This document shows positions 1 to 7,715 of a stretch of DNA of 64,000 bases, piece after piece. The notes beneath the pieces are model-generated. The model made no database searches, was not told where the DNA came from, and saw only the letters and a list, made by a program, of their open reading frames with translations. The stretch spans positions 3,720,001-3,784,000 of the forward strand of contig NZ_LT907988.1 of assembly GCF_900089455.2 (NCBI RefSeq), given 5' to 3'. The position numbers and the translations under genes are program-made. The stretch is from Orrella dioscoreae (GTDB lineage: Bacteria; Pseudomonadota; Gammaproteobacteria; Burkholderiales; Burkholderiaceae_B). Each line of letters begins with the position of its first letter. The stretch's first letter is position 1.

Positions 1-360
1 CAGCGCCATGATGGCGCCCTGCGAGAACCCGGCGATCAGCGTATCGGCCACCGACACGCCGGCTGCCCGGCGCCAGCGGTCCACCGTCGCCGTGAAGCCC
101 GGCATGGCGGCATCCACGCGCGCCTGGCGGTTCTCTTCCGTGACGCCCCGGACCGAGAACCATTGCAGGCCACCCGGCGAGAGATCGGACGCCTCGGGCG
201 AGGCGACGCTGACAACCAGCGCGCGCGGATCGCGGCGCGCGAACCAGTCCGCCACGCCCAGCATGGATTGCGGCACGGAACCGACGCCGTGCATGAGGAG
301 GACGAGACGGGACAGGTCGCCGGCAGGTTGCTGGACGACGATGGACTCAAGGCGGGACAT
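1..360 (-). CDS. Alpha/beta hydrolase (phospholipase/carboxylesterase family), 3' part outside the window
   Basis: Only the first 120 codons are present; the gene runs off the left edge. The start is the ATG at 358-360 (protein begins MSRLESIVVQQ). The visible part carries an early strand plus LLMHGVG oxyanion region (about residues 21-27) and the nucleophile elbow GFSQGAIMAL at its cut end, the same elbow found in the complete esterase at 5714-6385. Both belong to the YpfH/carboxylesterase type, small cytoplasmic serine hydrolases of broad ester specificity; the true substrate is unknown. The Asp and His of the triad must lie in the missing part. It is convergent with nothing inside the window, and 188 bp without a gene separate it from the MocR gene. 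Confidence 0.8.
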   Translation of the reverse strand, partial: MSRLESIVVQQPAGDLSRLVLLMHGVGSVPQSMLGVADWFARRDPRALVVSVASPEASDLSPGGLQWFSVRGVTEENRQARVDAAMPGFTATVDRWRRAAGVSVADTLIAGFSQGAIMAL

Positions 361-548
361 GGGGGAAATTCCTGAAGCAAGGGACGAGGCGCGCGGCCAG
401 TATGAAGGCCCGGCCCGATCGGCAATTTACGGCGCGCCGCTTCAGCAATTAAGGGGCTGATTGGGCATGGAGCATTCCAGATCAAAGAACAGTGGGATGT
501 TACTCCTGTGCCGCCCCGACGCGTGCCATCTGCCGGGCCGCACGCCCC

Positions 549-2000
549 TCACCGCGCCAACACCGACGTCAGCACCGGCCAGGCCGCCCGGTTGTCCATC
601 AAGGCGACCGAGAATCGCATCATGGTGCTGGGCGCCTGCACCGGCGAGAACAGCACGCCCGGCGCCAGCAGCAGGCCCTGCGCGGCGGCGGCCCGCGCCA
701 CCGATTCGGTGTCCCGCCCGCAGTCTCCCCACACGAACATGCCGCCGTACGGCTCCGCCGGCACGGTCACGCCCAGCTTGCCCAAGGCCTTGATGCACCG
801 GGCGCGCGCCTCGTCCACGCGCGCGCGTACCCGGTCGGCATGGCGCCGGTACTGCCCTCCCGCCAGGACCCGATGGACGACACGTTCGCCCAGCTCCGGC
901 GACGTCAGCCCGCCCAGCATCTTCAGGTCGGTCAGCTTGCGCAGCAATTCCGGGGAAGCCGCGATATAGCCCACCCGCAGGCTGGCAGCCAGCATCTTGG
1001 CGTAGCCGCCCACCAGGATGACGCGGTTCAGCCGGTCCAGCGTGGCGAGCCTGATGGGATTGCCAGGATGCAGATCGCCATAGGTGTCGTCCTCGACGAT
1101 CATGAAGTCGTGCTTCTCGGCCAGGCGCAGCACGTCATAGGCCGCGCCCGCCGACAGCGTGTGGCCGGTGGGGTTGTGCACGGCCGAATTGATGATGAAG
1201 AGCTTGGGCTTGTGCTGGGCCGCCAGGGCATCCAGTTGCGCGATATCCGGGCCGGATGGCCCGCGCGGCACCGGCAGCAGGCGGGCGCCAAAGGCCTCCA
1301 GCCGGCCGAAGATCACGAACCAGGCAGGATCCTCGACCAGCACGGCATCGCCGGGGCGGACCAGATGGCGCGCCACCAGGTCCAGCGCGTGTGTCACGCC
1401 GCAGGTGGTGAGCAGGTTGCGCTCGGGATGCGCCGGCACGTCGGCGGCCTGCAGGGTGGCTGCAACCTGCTGGCGCAGCGGCAGATAGCCTTGCGGCGCG
1501 CCGTAGGACAGCAGGCTCGCCTGCAAGGTGCGCCCCACCGCGCGCACGGCGGCGTTGACCATTTCCTCATCCAGCCACTGCGGCGGCAGAAGTCCCGTGC
1601 TGCCGGGCATGCCGCCCCGGCCAGGCACGCTTTGGAACATCGAGCGCAGCAACCAGTTCACGTCGATGCGCGCGGGCGCGGCCAGGGCGTCGTCCGCCTG
1701 GGGCGCCAGCGCCTGGCCGCTGCGCGCGCTCACGAAGAAGCCGGCCCCGCGCCGCGATGACGCCAGGCCACGCGCCACCAGCCGGTCGTAGGCCTCGACC
1801 ATGGTGAAACGACTGACCTCCAGGTGGGTGGCCATCTCGCGGATGGACGGCAGGCGCGTCCCTGGGCGCAGGCCTTGGTCCTCGATGCGCCGCGCCAACT
1901 GGTCGGCGATCTGGTCGACCAGGGTGGCGTCGGCGTCGCGCAAGGGCCGCCAGAGCGGCGCATTCTGGGAGGCCAGGGAAGTCTCGGATGCAACTGTCAT
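549..2000 (-). CDS. MocR/PdxR-type transcriptional regulator (GntR HTH fused to aminotransferase-like domain)
   Basis: A 483-residue protein. An N-terminal GntR winged helix (about residues 20-90, with TRLPSIREMA and a wing RRGAGFFVS) is followed by a class I aminotransferase fold. The likely PLP-binding lysine is near residue 335 in GGYAKMLAASLRVGY. MocR proteins use PLP or an aminated ligand as effector and usually control a neighbouring gene. Here the divergent EamA-LysE exporter pair is the obvious target. The open frame extends 71 codons upstream, but the ATG at 1998-2000 gives the standard MocR length and leaves a normal divergent promoter region that contains a GTAC palindrome. The alternative upstream start would cover that site. 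Confidence 0.9.
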   Translation of the reverse strand: MTVASETSLASQNAPLWRPLRDADATLVDQIADQLARRIEDQGLRPGTRLPSIREMATHLEVSRFTMVEAYDRLVARGLASSRRGAGFFVSARSGQALAPQADDALAAPARIDVNWLLRSMFQSVPGRGGMPGSTGLLPPQWLDEEMVNAAVRAVGRTLQASLLSYGAPQGYLPLRQQVAATLQAADVPAHPERNLLTTCGVTHALDLVARHLVRPGDAVLVEDPAWFVIFGRLEAFGARLLPVPRGPSGPDIAQLDALAAQHKPKLFIINSAVHNPTGHTLSAGAAYDVLRLAEKHDFMIVEDDTYGDLHPGNPIRLATLDRLNRVILVGGYAKMLAASLRVGYIAASPELLRKLTDLKMLGGLTSPELGERVVHRVLAGGQYRRHADRVRARVDEARARCIKALGKLGVTVPAEPYGGMFVWGDCGRDTESVARAAAAQGLLLAPGVLFSPVQAPSTMMRFSVALMDNRAAWPVLTSVLAR

Positions 2001-2042
2001 GGGAATCTGACCAGGCCAGTGATGGAATTGAACAGGCGAAGT

Positions 2043-2057
2043 GTACCGGTACTGTAC
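2043..2057. promoter_or_regulatory. Palindromic GTAC site in the MocR/EamA divergent promoter region
   Basis: GTACCGGTAC (2043-2052) is a perfect 10-bp palindrome, immediately followed by another GTAC (2054-2057). It sits 43 bp upstream of the MocR start and 119 bp before the preferred exporter start. Repeated GTAC-type half sites are what one expects of a MocR operator; binding is inferred. Confidence 0.45.
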
Positions 2058-2175
2058 TGCTACGCAGGCGTAGAGTGACATGGACCCGGACGCCTCACAA
2101 GCCCCGTCCCCGGATATGCCGACACGGCGCCGGAAGACAGAGGCCGGTGTCCCCTCCCAGCATCCAGGACCCGTC

Positions 2176-3105
2176 ATGCCCGCCGCCCCATCCGCCACGC
2201 CAGCGCCCGCCACCTCGGGGGCGCCCCCATCCGCCCTGTGGGCTGGCTATGGCTACGGACTGTTGGGCGTCGCCATTTTTTCGCTGACGCTGCCGATGAC
2301 CCGGCTGGTGGTCGCTCACATGGACCCGCTGCTGGTGGGCCTGGGGCGCGCGCTGCTGGCGGCCCTGCCCGCCGCCTTGTGGCTGATCGCCACCGGCAGC
2401 CGCAAGCCCACGCACGCCGAATGGCGCGGCATCGCGCTGTCGGCCTGCGGCATCGTGGTGGGCTGGCCGCTCGCCTCGACGCTGGCGATGCAAAGCGTGC
2501 CCGCCGCGCATGGCGCGGTGTTCAACGGCCTGCTGCCGCTGTCGACCGCGCTGTTCGCGGCCTGGCGCGCCGGCGAACGCCCGGCGCGCGGCTTCTGGGT
2601 CTGGGCCGTGGCGGGCGCCGTCCTGGTCACGGGCTTCGCCCTGGCCCAGGGCCACGGCAGCCTGCAGACCGGCGACCTGTGGCTGGCGCTTGCCGTCGTG
2701 CTGGGCGGCCTCGGCTACGCCGAAGGCGCCCGCGTGGCCCGCACGCTGGGCGGCGCACGCACCATCTGCTGGACGCTGGTGGCCTGCGCCCCCGTGCTGG
2801 CCGCGCCCGTCAGCTGGCTGGCCGCCTCCCAGGGCGAACTGCCCGCCCCGGGTGTGCTGGCCGCCTTCGCCTACCTGGCGTTCTTTTCCATGTTCCTCGG
2901 CTTCTTCGCGTGGTTTCGCGGACTGGCCAGCGGCGGCATCGCCCGCGTCGGCCAGGTGCAGTTGCTGCAGCCCTTCCTCAGCGTGGTGGCCGCCGACGCA
3001 TGCTTCGGCGAGGACGTGCCGCCCAGCACCTGGTTCTTCGCCGTCGCCGTCGTCGCCGTCATTACCTGCGGCCGCCGCGCCGCGCAAGGATCCTCCCGCC
3101 CATGA
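2176..3105 (+). CDS. EamA/DMT-superfamily transporter
   Basis: This is a 309-residue integral membrane protein with about ten hydrophobic segments in two EamA repeats, the usual 5+5 drug/metabolite transporter layout. Members of the family export amino acids or other small metabolites across the inner membrane; the substrate cannot be read from sequence. I chose the ATG at 2176 because an AGGA lies six bases upstream and the first membrane segment begins soon after. The open frame starts at 2080 and would add 32 Pro/Ala-rich residues. Its stop overlaps the next gene's start (ATGA), so it is translationally coupled to the LysE-family gene. The divergent MocR regulator probably controls the pair, which suggests an amino-acid- or amine-related exporter unit. 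Confidence 0.85.
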   Translation: MPAAPSATPAPATSGAPPSALWAGYGYGLLGVAIFSLTLPMTRLVVAHMDPLLVGLGRALLAALPAALWLIATGSRKPTHAEWRGIALSACGIVVGWPLASTLAMQSVPAAHGAVFNGLLPLSTALFAAWRAGERPARGFWVWAVAGAVLVTGFALAQGHGSLQTGDLWLALAVVLGGLGYAEGARVARTLGGARTICWTLVACAPVLAAPVSWLAASQGELPAPGVLAAFAYLAFFSMFLGFFAWFRGLASGGIARVGQVQLLQPFLSVVAADACFGEDVPPSTWFFAVAVVAVITCGRRAAQGSSRP

Positions 3106-3752
3106 ACGCATTGCCCACCTTCGCCGCCGCGGCCCCCGTCACGATGGAAGCCACCTTCGCCCTGCTCGGCCCGATCGCGCTGTTCGCGCTGGTCTCGTCC
3201 ATCACGCCCGGCCCCAACAACGTGATGGTCACCGCCTCGGGACTGACCTTCGGCCTGCGCCGAACCCTCCCGCACGTCCTGGGCATTACGCTGGGCTGGA
3301 TGGCAATGGTGCTGCTGTGCGGGGCCGGCATGCAGGCCCTGTTCGCGCAATGGCCTGTGCTCTACGACGTGCTGCGCGTGGCCGGCGCGGCCTACCTGCT
3401 TTACCTGGCCTGGCGCATCGCCCGTTCCGGTCCGCCGGAAACGGGCCGCGCGGATTCGCGTCCCTTCACCTTCCTGCAGGCCGCGGCCTTCCAGTGGGTG
3501 AATCCCAAGGCCTGGATCATGTCCATCGGCGTGGTGGCGTACCTGCCGCAGCAAGGCTTCATCGCCAGCCTGCTGCTGGCCGGCATCGTCTGCGCCGTGG
3601 TGAATTTTCCCTGCGTGGTGCTGTGGGCGGCTTTCGGCAGCGCGCTGCGCCATGTGTTGCGCAAGCCCGGCCCCGTCCGTGTCTTCAACGGCGTCATGGC
3701 CGTCCTGCTGGTGCTGTCCCTGCTGCCCCTGGTCAGCGAACTGGTCCATTGA
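3102..3752 (+). CDS. LysE/RhtB-family amino-acid exporter
   Basis: This 216-residue protein has six predicted membrane segments. The family signature SITPGPNN lies near residues 33-40, and WVNPKAW, another LysE/RhtB hallmark, lies in the middle. Family members export amino acids such as lysine, threonine or homoserine. The start ATG at 3102 overlaps the stop of the EamA gene by four bases (ATGA). An in-frame ATG at 3144 is an alternative that would remove 14 residues. Two different exporters coupled in one operon under a MocR regulator suggest a shared or related substrate pool, but the ligand is not deducible. Confidence 0.88.
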   Translation: MNALPTFAAAAPVTMEATFALLGPIALFALVSSITPGPNNVMVTASGLTFGLRRTLPHVLGITLGWMAMVLLCGAGMQALFAQWPVLYDVLRVAGAAYLLYLAWRIARSGPPETGRADSRPFTFLQAAAFQWVNPKAWIMSIGVVAYLPQQGFIASLLLAGIVCAVVNFPCVVLWAAFGSALRHVLRKPGPVRVFNGVMAVLLVLSLLPLVSELVH

Positions 3753-3842
3753 ATCCAGGAACGCCGCCGTCATGCCCGTCATCGATTGTCCCCCCCGCGC
3801 GGCAGTTGCCGCGCCATTAACCCCCTGAAAGGAGTCGTCATC

Positions 3843-4061
3843 ATGTCCCCCGCCGCCATTGCGCAGCAGACCGTCCTCACCGCCACCCCCGCCGCTGCGC
3901 CCGTCCGCGCCCGCGTCTTCGTGCGCGCGTGGCGAAAACTGCGCGCGAGGATGCATGAGGCCTGGCTCTATACCGTCGACTCACCGCTGTCCGTGAATCG
4001 GCAGGAGCAGGCCCTGCGCGAGTTGTCGCCGCACATGCGGCGCGACATCGGGCTGGATTGA
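3843..4061 (+). CDS. DUF1127 small protein
   Basis: A 72-residue protein whose C-terminal half carries the DUF1127 pattern: an Arg-rich helix, then NRQEQALREL, HMRRDIGLD at the very end. Small DUF1127 proteins are common in proteobacteria; in alphaproteobacteria some are linked to phosphate and carbon metabolism and to RNA turnover. No role is established for this one. The start is firm: AAAGGAG at 3828-3834 lies eight bases before the ATG. A strong 15-bp hairpin follows 13 bp after the stop, so it is probably a monocistronic transcript. Confidence 0.85.
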   Translation: MSPAAIAQQTVLTATPAAAPVRARVFVRAWRKLRARMHEAWLYTVDSPLSVNRQEQALRELSPHMRRDIGLD

Positions 4062-4074
4062 CCCCATCACTTCC

Positions 4075-4110
4075 TTTCGCGCTGGCGCGTCCCTGCGCGC
4101 CAGCGCGAAA
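4075..4110. terminator. Perfect 15-bp hairpin after the DUF1127 gene
   Basis: TTTCGCGCTGGCGCG (4075-4089) pairs with CGCGCCAGCGCGAAA (4096-4110) around the loop TCCCTG. No T-run follows on either strand, so intrinsic termination may be weak or it may stabilise the transcript end. Confidence 0.55.
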
Positions 4111-4175
4111 CCCGGCACAATCCCGCAGCGGGCGCCAGGCGCCCCTTACTTGCAGCGGACGTTTCCGGAGCCGTC

Positions 4176-4748
4176 ATGAACTCGCCCAGCAGTCCCGCCG
4201 CCGCCGCGGCGCCCTTCGTCATCCGCGACGCGCAGCCGTCCGACTTCGACGCCATCCAGGACATCTATCGCCATCACGTCCTGCACGGGCTGGCCACCTT
4301 CGAGGAAATCCCGCCCGACGCCGCCGAGTTGCGCACGCGCCACGACAACATCGTGGGCCAGGGCCTGCCCTACCTCGTCGCCGTCCGTGACGGCCAGGTG
4401 CTCGGCTACGCCTATGCCTCGGCCTACCGTCCCCGCCCGGCCTACCGCTATACGGTCGAGGACTCCATCTACCTGGCGCACGACGCTGGCCGCCAGGGCC
4501 TGGGCGCCGCACTGCTGGCCGCCCTGATCCAGCGCTGCGAACAAGGCCCCTGGCGCCAGATGATCGCCGTGATCGGCAACAGCGAGAACCAGGGCTCCAT
4601 CGCGGTGCACACCAGGCTGGGCTTCACCCTGACGGGGATCCAGCCCAACACCGGCTACAAGCTGGGGCGCTGGGTCGACACCGTCCTCATGCAGCGCGCC
4701 CTGGGACCGGGCGGCAGCACGCCGCCAGGGAACCCCACCGCTTCGTGA
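4176..4748 (+). CDS. GNAT N-acetyltransferase (phosphinothricin/methionine-sulfone acetyltransferase-like)
   Basis: A 190-residue acetyl-CoA-dependent transferase. The GNAT fold is seen in VIRDAQPSDFDAIQDIY at the N-terminus, the YLVAVRDGQVLGYAYASAYR strand-turn and the acetyl-CoA pyrophosphate loop GRQGLGAAL near residue 108. The combination of HHVLHGLATFEE and the RPRPAYRYTVEDSIYL segment is typical of the Pat/Bar/MddA subgroup. That subgroup acetylates phosphinothricin, methionine sulfone or sulfoximine, so detoxification of amino-acid analogues is the likely job. It stands alone between a hairpin and a hydrolase gene. Substrate preference is inferred from family resemblance only. Confidence 0.85.
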   Translation: MNSPSSPAAAAAPFVIRDAQPSDFDAIQDIYRHHVLHGLATFEEIPPDAAELRTRHDNIVGQGLPYLVAVRDGQVLGYAYASAYRPRPAYRYTVEDSIYLAHDAGRQGLGAALLAALIQRCEQGPWRQMIAVIGNSENQGSIAVHTRLGFTLTGIQPNTGYKLGRWVDTVLMQRALGPGGSTPPGNPTAS

Positions 4749-4805
4749 CGGTCTGATTACGTTCCTCGAACTTCCCCCGGGCGGCACGCACCGCCCCGCA
4801 CGCCC

Positions 4806-5717
4806 TTGAACCTTCCCGTGTCCCTGCTCGGCTGGCGCAAACTGACGCTGGCCGGTGTCCTGCTTGCCGGCGGCGTGGCGGGCTGCAACCAGCTCGACAC
4901 CTGGCAGCGGCGCGCCATCTTCTCGATTGAAAGCGATGCGCGCGGCTGGCACCGCGAGCCCTCGTCCCAGACGCGCGTCTATGACCTGGCCGTGGGCGAC
5001 GGCCAGACGGTGCGCGCCTGGTACCAGCCCAGCGCCAACCCGAATGCCGCGACCGTGCTGTACCTGCATGGCGCGCGCTGGAACCTGAACGGCAGCGCCT
5101 TCCGGATCGAACGCTGGGCGCAGTTGGGCTACGCCGTGCTGGCCATCGATTACCGGGGCTTTGGCGCCTCGACGCCGCTCCTGCCTTCGGAGGCCACGGC
5201 CACCGAGGACGCCAGCGTGGCGCTGGCGGAACTGGCCCGCCTGCAGCCCGATCCCTCGCGCCGCTTCGTCTATGGCCACAGCCTGGGCGGCGCCATCGCC
5301 ATGAACGCGGTCAACGAGGCAGACCGGCCCGAACTGGCCGGCGTGATCGTGGAATCCAGCTTCACCAACGTCAACGCCATGCTGGCCACGCTGCGCTGGG
5401 GCTGGATCCCGGGGCTGGGCCTGCTGGTGACGCAACCCTTCGACTCCTTGGCCAAGGCCGCGCAGCTGAAACTGCCGGTGCTGTTCATCCATGGCACGGG
5501 CGACAACGTGGTGCCGCACGAGATGAGCGACGCCCTGTACGCCGCCGCGCGGCAGGTGCCCGACGGCTATCGCCGCCTGCTGAAGGTGGAAGGCGCCTCG
5601 CACTCGGGCGCCAGCCGGTCGGGTCCGGAATACGACCGGACCGTGCGGGATTTCGTCACGGATGTCGGGCAGGCGATGCGCAAGGGGACGCTGGCGGCGT
5701 CCTCCAGCCAGGACTAG
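4806..5717 (+). CDS. Alpha/beta hydrolase, predicted lipoprotein
   Basis: A 303-residue protein with a lipoprotein signal: positive residues, a hydrophobic stretch and a lipobox ending GGVAGC near residue 27. It is therefore predicted to be membrane-anchored on the periplasmic side. The hydrolase fold follows, with LYLHGARWN, the nucleophile elbow GHSLGG (about residue 158), the acid region IHGTGDNVVP and a late His in EGASHSG. It resembles BEM46/YfhR-like hydrolases. No ATG is available: the frame opens at TTG 4806, and a GTG at 4818 is an equally plausible start. Neither has a clear ribosome binding site. Its stop codon overlaps the stop of the convergent esterase. Confidence 0.8.
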   Translation: MNLPVSLLGWRKLTLAGVLLAGGVAGCNQLDTWQRRAIFSIESDARGWHREPSSQTRVYDLAVGDGQTVRAWYQPSANPNAATVLYLHGARWNLNGSAFRIERWAQLGYAVLAIDYRGFGASTPLLPSEATATEDASVALAELARLQPDPSRRFVYGHSLGGAIAMNAVNEADRPELAGVIVESSFTNVNAMLATLRWGWIPGLGLLVTQPFDSLAKAAQLKLPVLFIHGTGDNVVPHEMSDALYAAARQVPDGYRRLLKVEGASHSGASRSGPEYDRTVRDFVTDVGQAMRKGTLAASSSQD

Positions 5718-6385
5718 AGGGCCTTCCTCCAGACCCGCAACGGAATGCAGGTCTGCAGGCGATGCACCGCCCGGTCGATCAGCACCGGATGCAGGACATG
5801 TCCAACCTCTGAAGCCACGTCCAGCGTCGCGTCGGCCTGGCGCTCGGCCAGGTGGGTATAGCCCGCACGCACGAGTTGCACCGGCATGATGGTGTCTTCC
5901 TCGCCGTGGAAGAGGTGCAGCGTGGTCAGCTCGGGCGCCCGATTGGGCAACTGGGCAAAGCGGCCCGAGAACGCCAGCACGCGGCCCACCAGGCCATCAT
6001 GGGCCACCGTCAGCTCCAGCGCCATGATGGCGCCCTGCGAGAAACCGGCGATGGCGGTTTCATCGCCCGACAGGCCGAAGCGCGCCTGGGCGCGCCGCAC
6101 GAAATCTTCCAGCAGCGGCAGGCTTTGCCCCACGCGCTCGGCGCGCTCGCCGTCCTTCATGTTCAGCACGGAAAACCATTGGCCGCCATGGCCCACGCCT
6201 TCGTAAGGCTGGAACCCTTCGGGCATCAGGACAGCGGCATCGGGGAAATGCTGGCGCAGGATCACCGCCAGGGGCAGCATCGACGAGGCGGACGCGCCCA
6301 GGCCATGCAGCAGGATGAACAGCTGCTTGGGGGGCCCCTGCTCGGGCAACAGTTCGATGACGGGGGTGTGGGGGACGTCCGACAT
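5714..6385 (-). CDS. Carboxylesterase/phospholipase-family serine hydrolase (YpfH-like)
   Basis: A 223-residue cytoplasmic esterase. It shows the oxyanion HGLGASASSM motif near residue 27, GFSQGAIMAL containing the catalytic Ser, FHGEEDTIMP with the Asp and EVGHVLHP with the His. The start ATG at 6383-6385 has GGAG seven bases upstream; the frame opens seven codons earlier at an ATG without such a site. It is homologous to the truncated gene at 1-360, giving two paralogues about 5.5 kb apart. The physiological ester is unknown. It is convergent with the lipoprotein hydrolase, and the stop codons overlap. Confidence 0.87.
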   Translation of the reverse strand: MSDVPHTPVIELLPEQGPPKQLFILLHGLGASASSMLPLAVILRQHFPDAAVLMPEGFQPYEGVGHGGQWFSVLNMKDGERAERVGQSLPLLEDFVRRAQARFGLSGDETAIAGFSQGAIMALELTVAHDGLVGRVLAFSGRFAQLPNRAPELTTLHLFHGEEDTIMPVQLVRAGYTHLAERQADATLDVASEVGHVLHPVLIDRAVHRLQTCIPLRVWRKAL

Positions 6386-6515
6386 GGCAGGGCTCCGCAA
6401 TGACATGGCCCCAGAATATCAGGCTCGCGCGCCCGTGACTGCCCCAACCTTACCCAGACAGCGGGCTCTGCAAAAATCTTTTACGCTTGAATGGCCTGTC
6501 GATGTAAGTGAGGAC

Positions 6516-7205
6516 TTACAGCAAGAGCATCACCGCGATGGGGGTGATCGACACGTTCACCAGGCCGGCCAGGATCATCACGAGGCCCGCGATCGAGCCT
6601 TCTTCCGCCGCATATTCGCGCGCCTTCGCCACGCCGACGCCATGCGCGCCCATGCCCAGCAAGGCGCCACGCGCCAGCGAAGAGCGCAGCGGCAGCCACT
6701 TGCGCATCACCTGCCCCACCACCGCGCCCAGCAAGCCTGTCAGCACCACGAACACCGCCGTCAATTCCGGCACCCCGCCCACGCGGCTGGACACCGGCAG
6801 GGCGAACGGCGTGGCGATGGAGCGCGGCAGCAGGCTGCGTTGCAAGTCCGAGGGCAGATTCAGCCACGAGGCCAGCAACCAGCTGCTGAAGGCAGCGATG
6901 GTGCTGCCGGCAATGACGCCCGCCAGCAGCGCGGGCCAGTGGCGGCGGATGAGCGCGCGCTGCTCGTAGACCGGCAGCGCGAAGGCCACCGTGACCGGCC
7001 CGATCATGGCCAGCAGCCATTGGCTGCCTTGTATGTATTCGCTATAACGGGTGTGCAGCGCACCGGCGATCGCCAGCAGGATGACGGGCGTCAGCAGCAG
7101 AGGGGAATTCCACCAGCTCGGTGCGCGCCGGTAGAAATGGCGCGCGACCACGTAGACCAGCACCGTCGCGACGGGCCAGGCCACATAGGCCAGTTCAGTG
7201 CGCAT
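6516..7205 (-). CDS. lrgB: LrgB/CidB-family membrane protein
   Basis: A 229-residue polytopic membrane protein of the LrgB family, with many hydrophobic segments and the conserved TPFALPVS and LGMGAHGVGVAKA stretches. LrgA/LrgB and CidA/CidB pairs are described as holin/antiholin-like modulators of murein hydrolase activity, and in several bacteria as pyruvate or overflow-metabolite transporters. The ATG at 7203-7205 has GGAG eight bases upstream and overlaps the end of the lrgA-like gene by 11 bp, so the two are coupled. The divergent LysR gene beyond lrgA is the probable regulator, as in the CidR arrangement. Confidence 0.9.
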   Translation of the reverse strand: MRTELAYVAWPVATVLVYVVARHFYRRAPSWWNSPLLLTPVILLAIAGALHTRYSEYIQGSQWLLAMIGPVTVAFALPVYEQRALIRRHWPALLAGVIAGSTIAAFSSWLLASWLNLPSDLQRSLLPRSIATPFALPVSSRVGGVPELTAVFVVLTGLLGAVVGQVMRKWLPLRSSLARGALLGMGAHGVGVAKAREYAAEEGSIAGLVMILAGLVNVSITPIAVMLLL

Positions 7206-7602
7206 GGCGCAAGCTCCACCGGTAGCAGGCATCGATGGTCAGCGCCGTGGCGCCCATGATCATCGTCGTGCCCACCACGATCACCAGCAGCAGTTTCAGG
7301 CCCAGCAGGCTCAGGAATTCACCGTGATCCAGCAGCGACATCACCGCCGGCACGAAGAACAGCAGCATTTCGGCCAGCAGCAGGCGCGAGCCGCCGCGCA
7401 GCATGCCCGGCTTCATCTGGCGGCTGGCCAGGAGCGCCAGCACCGCCACCATGCCCACCACGCCACCCGGCAAGGGCAGGCCCAGCAGACGCACCACCGC
7501 GTCGCCGGCCACCGAGAAGGCGGCAAGCAGACCGATCTGCAGCAGGCGGCTGCGACGCAGGGCCCGGCGGCTGGAGATCGAGAGGTGTCTGAGGGTTTTC
7601 AT
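7195..7602 (-). CDS. lrgA: LrgA/CidA-family holin-like protein
   Basis: A 135-residue protein with four hydrophobic segments and the family pattern LPLPGGVVGM followed by LLFFVPAVMSLL. It is the small partner of the LrgB protein encoded just downstream. The chosen ATG at 7600-7602 gives the usual CidA/LrgA length with a basic N-terminus (KTLRHLSISSRRALRRSR). The frame stays open to 7662, but those residues are unlike the family. The 113 bp between this start and the LysR start contain a candidate LysR site. The function, holin-like versus metabolite transport, cannot be decided from sequence. Confidence 0.88.
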   Translation of the reverse strand: MKTLRHLSISSRRALRRSRLLQIGLLAAFSVAGDAVVRLLGLPLPGGVVGMVAVLALLASRQMKPGMLRGGSRLLLAEMLLFFVPAVMSLLDHGEFLSLLGLKLLLVIVVGTTMIMGATALTIDACYRWSLRHAH

Positions 7603-7685
7603 GGATACACACGGAATCTGTTCTATGGGTGTTATTTTTACGCTGCTTTGCAGCATACTCAAAATGAATTAGTAGAATTACACTG

Positions 7686-7700
7686 ATTCGATATTGGAAT
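7686..7700. promoter_or_regulatory. Candidate LysR binding site between lrgA and the LysR gene
   Basis: ATTC-N7-GAAT (7686-7700) contains the T-N11-A core expected for LysR regulators (T at 7687, A at 7699). It lies 15 bp upstream of the LysR start, consistent with autoregulation and control of lrgAB. Confidence 0.45.
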
Positions 7701-7715
7701 AGTCTGGAACGCATT

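Noticed and set aside
4075-4110. Riboswitch or attenuator before the acetyltransferase gene
   Set aside because: It is a single perfect hairpin right after the DUF1127 stop, better explained as a transcript end; no alternative pairing was found.
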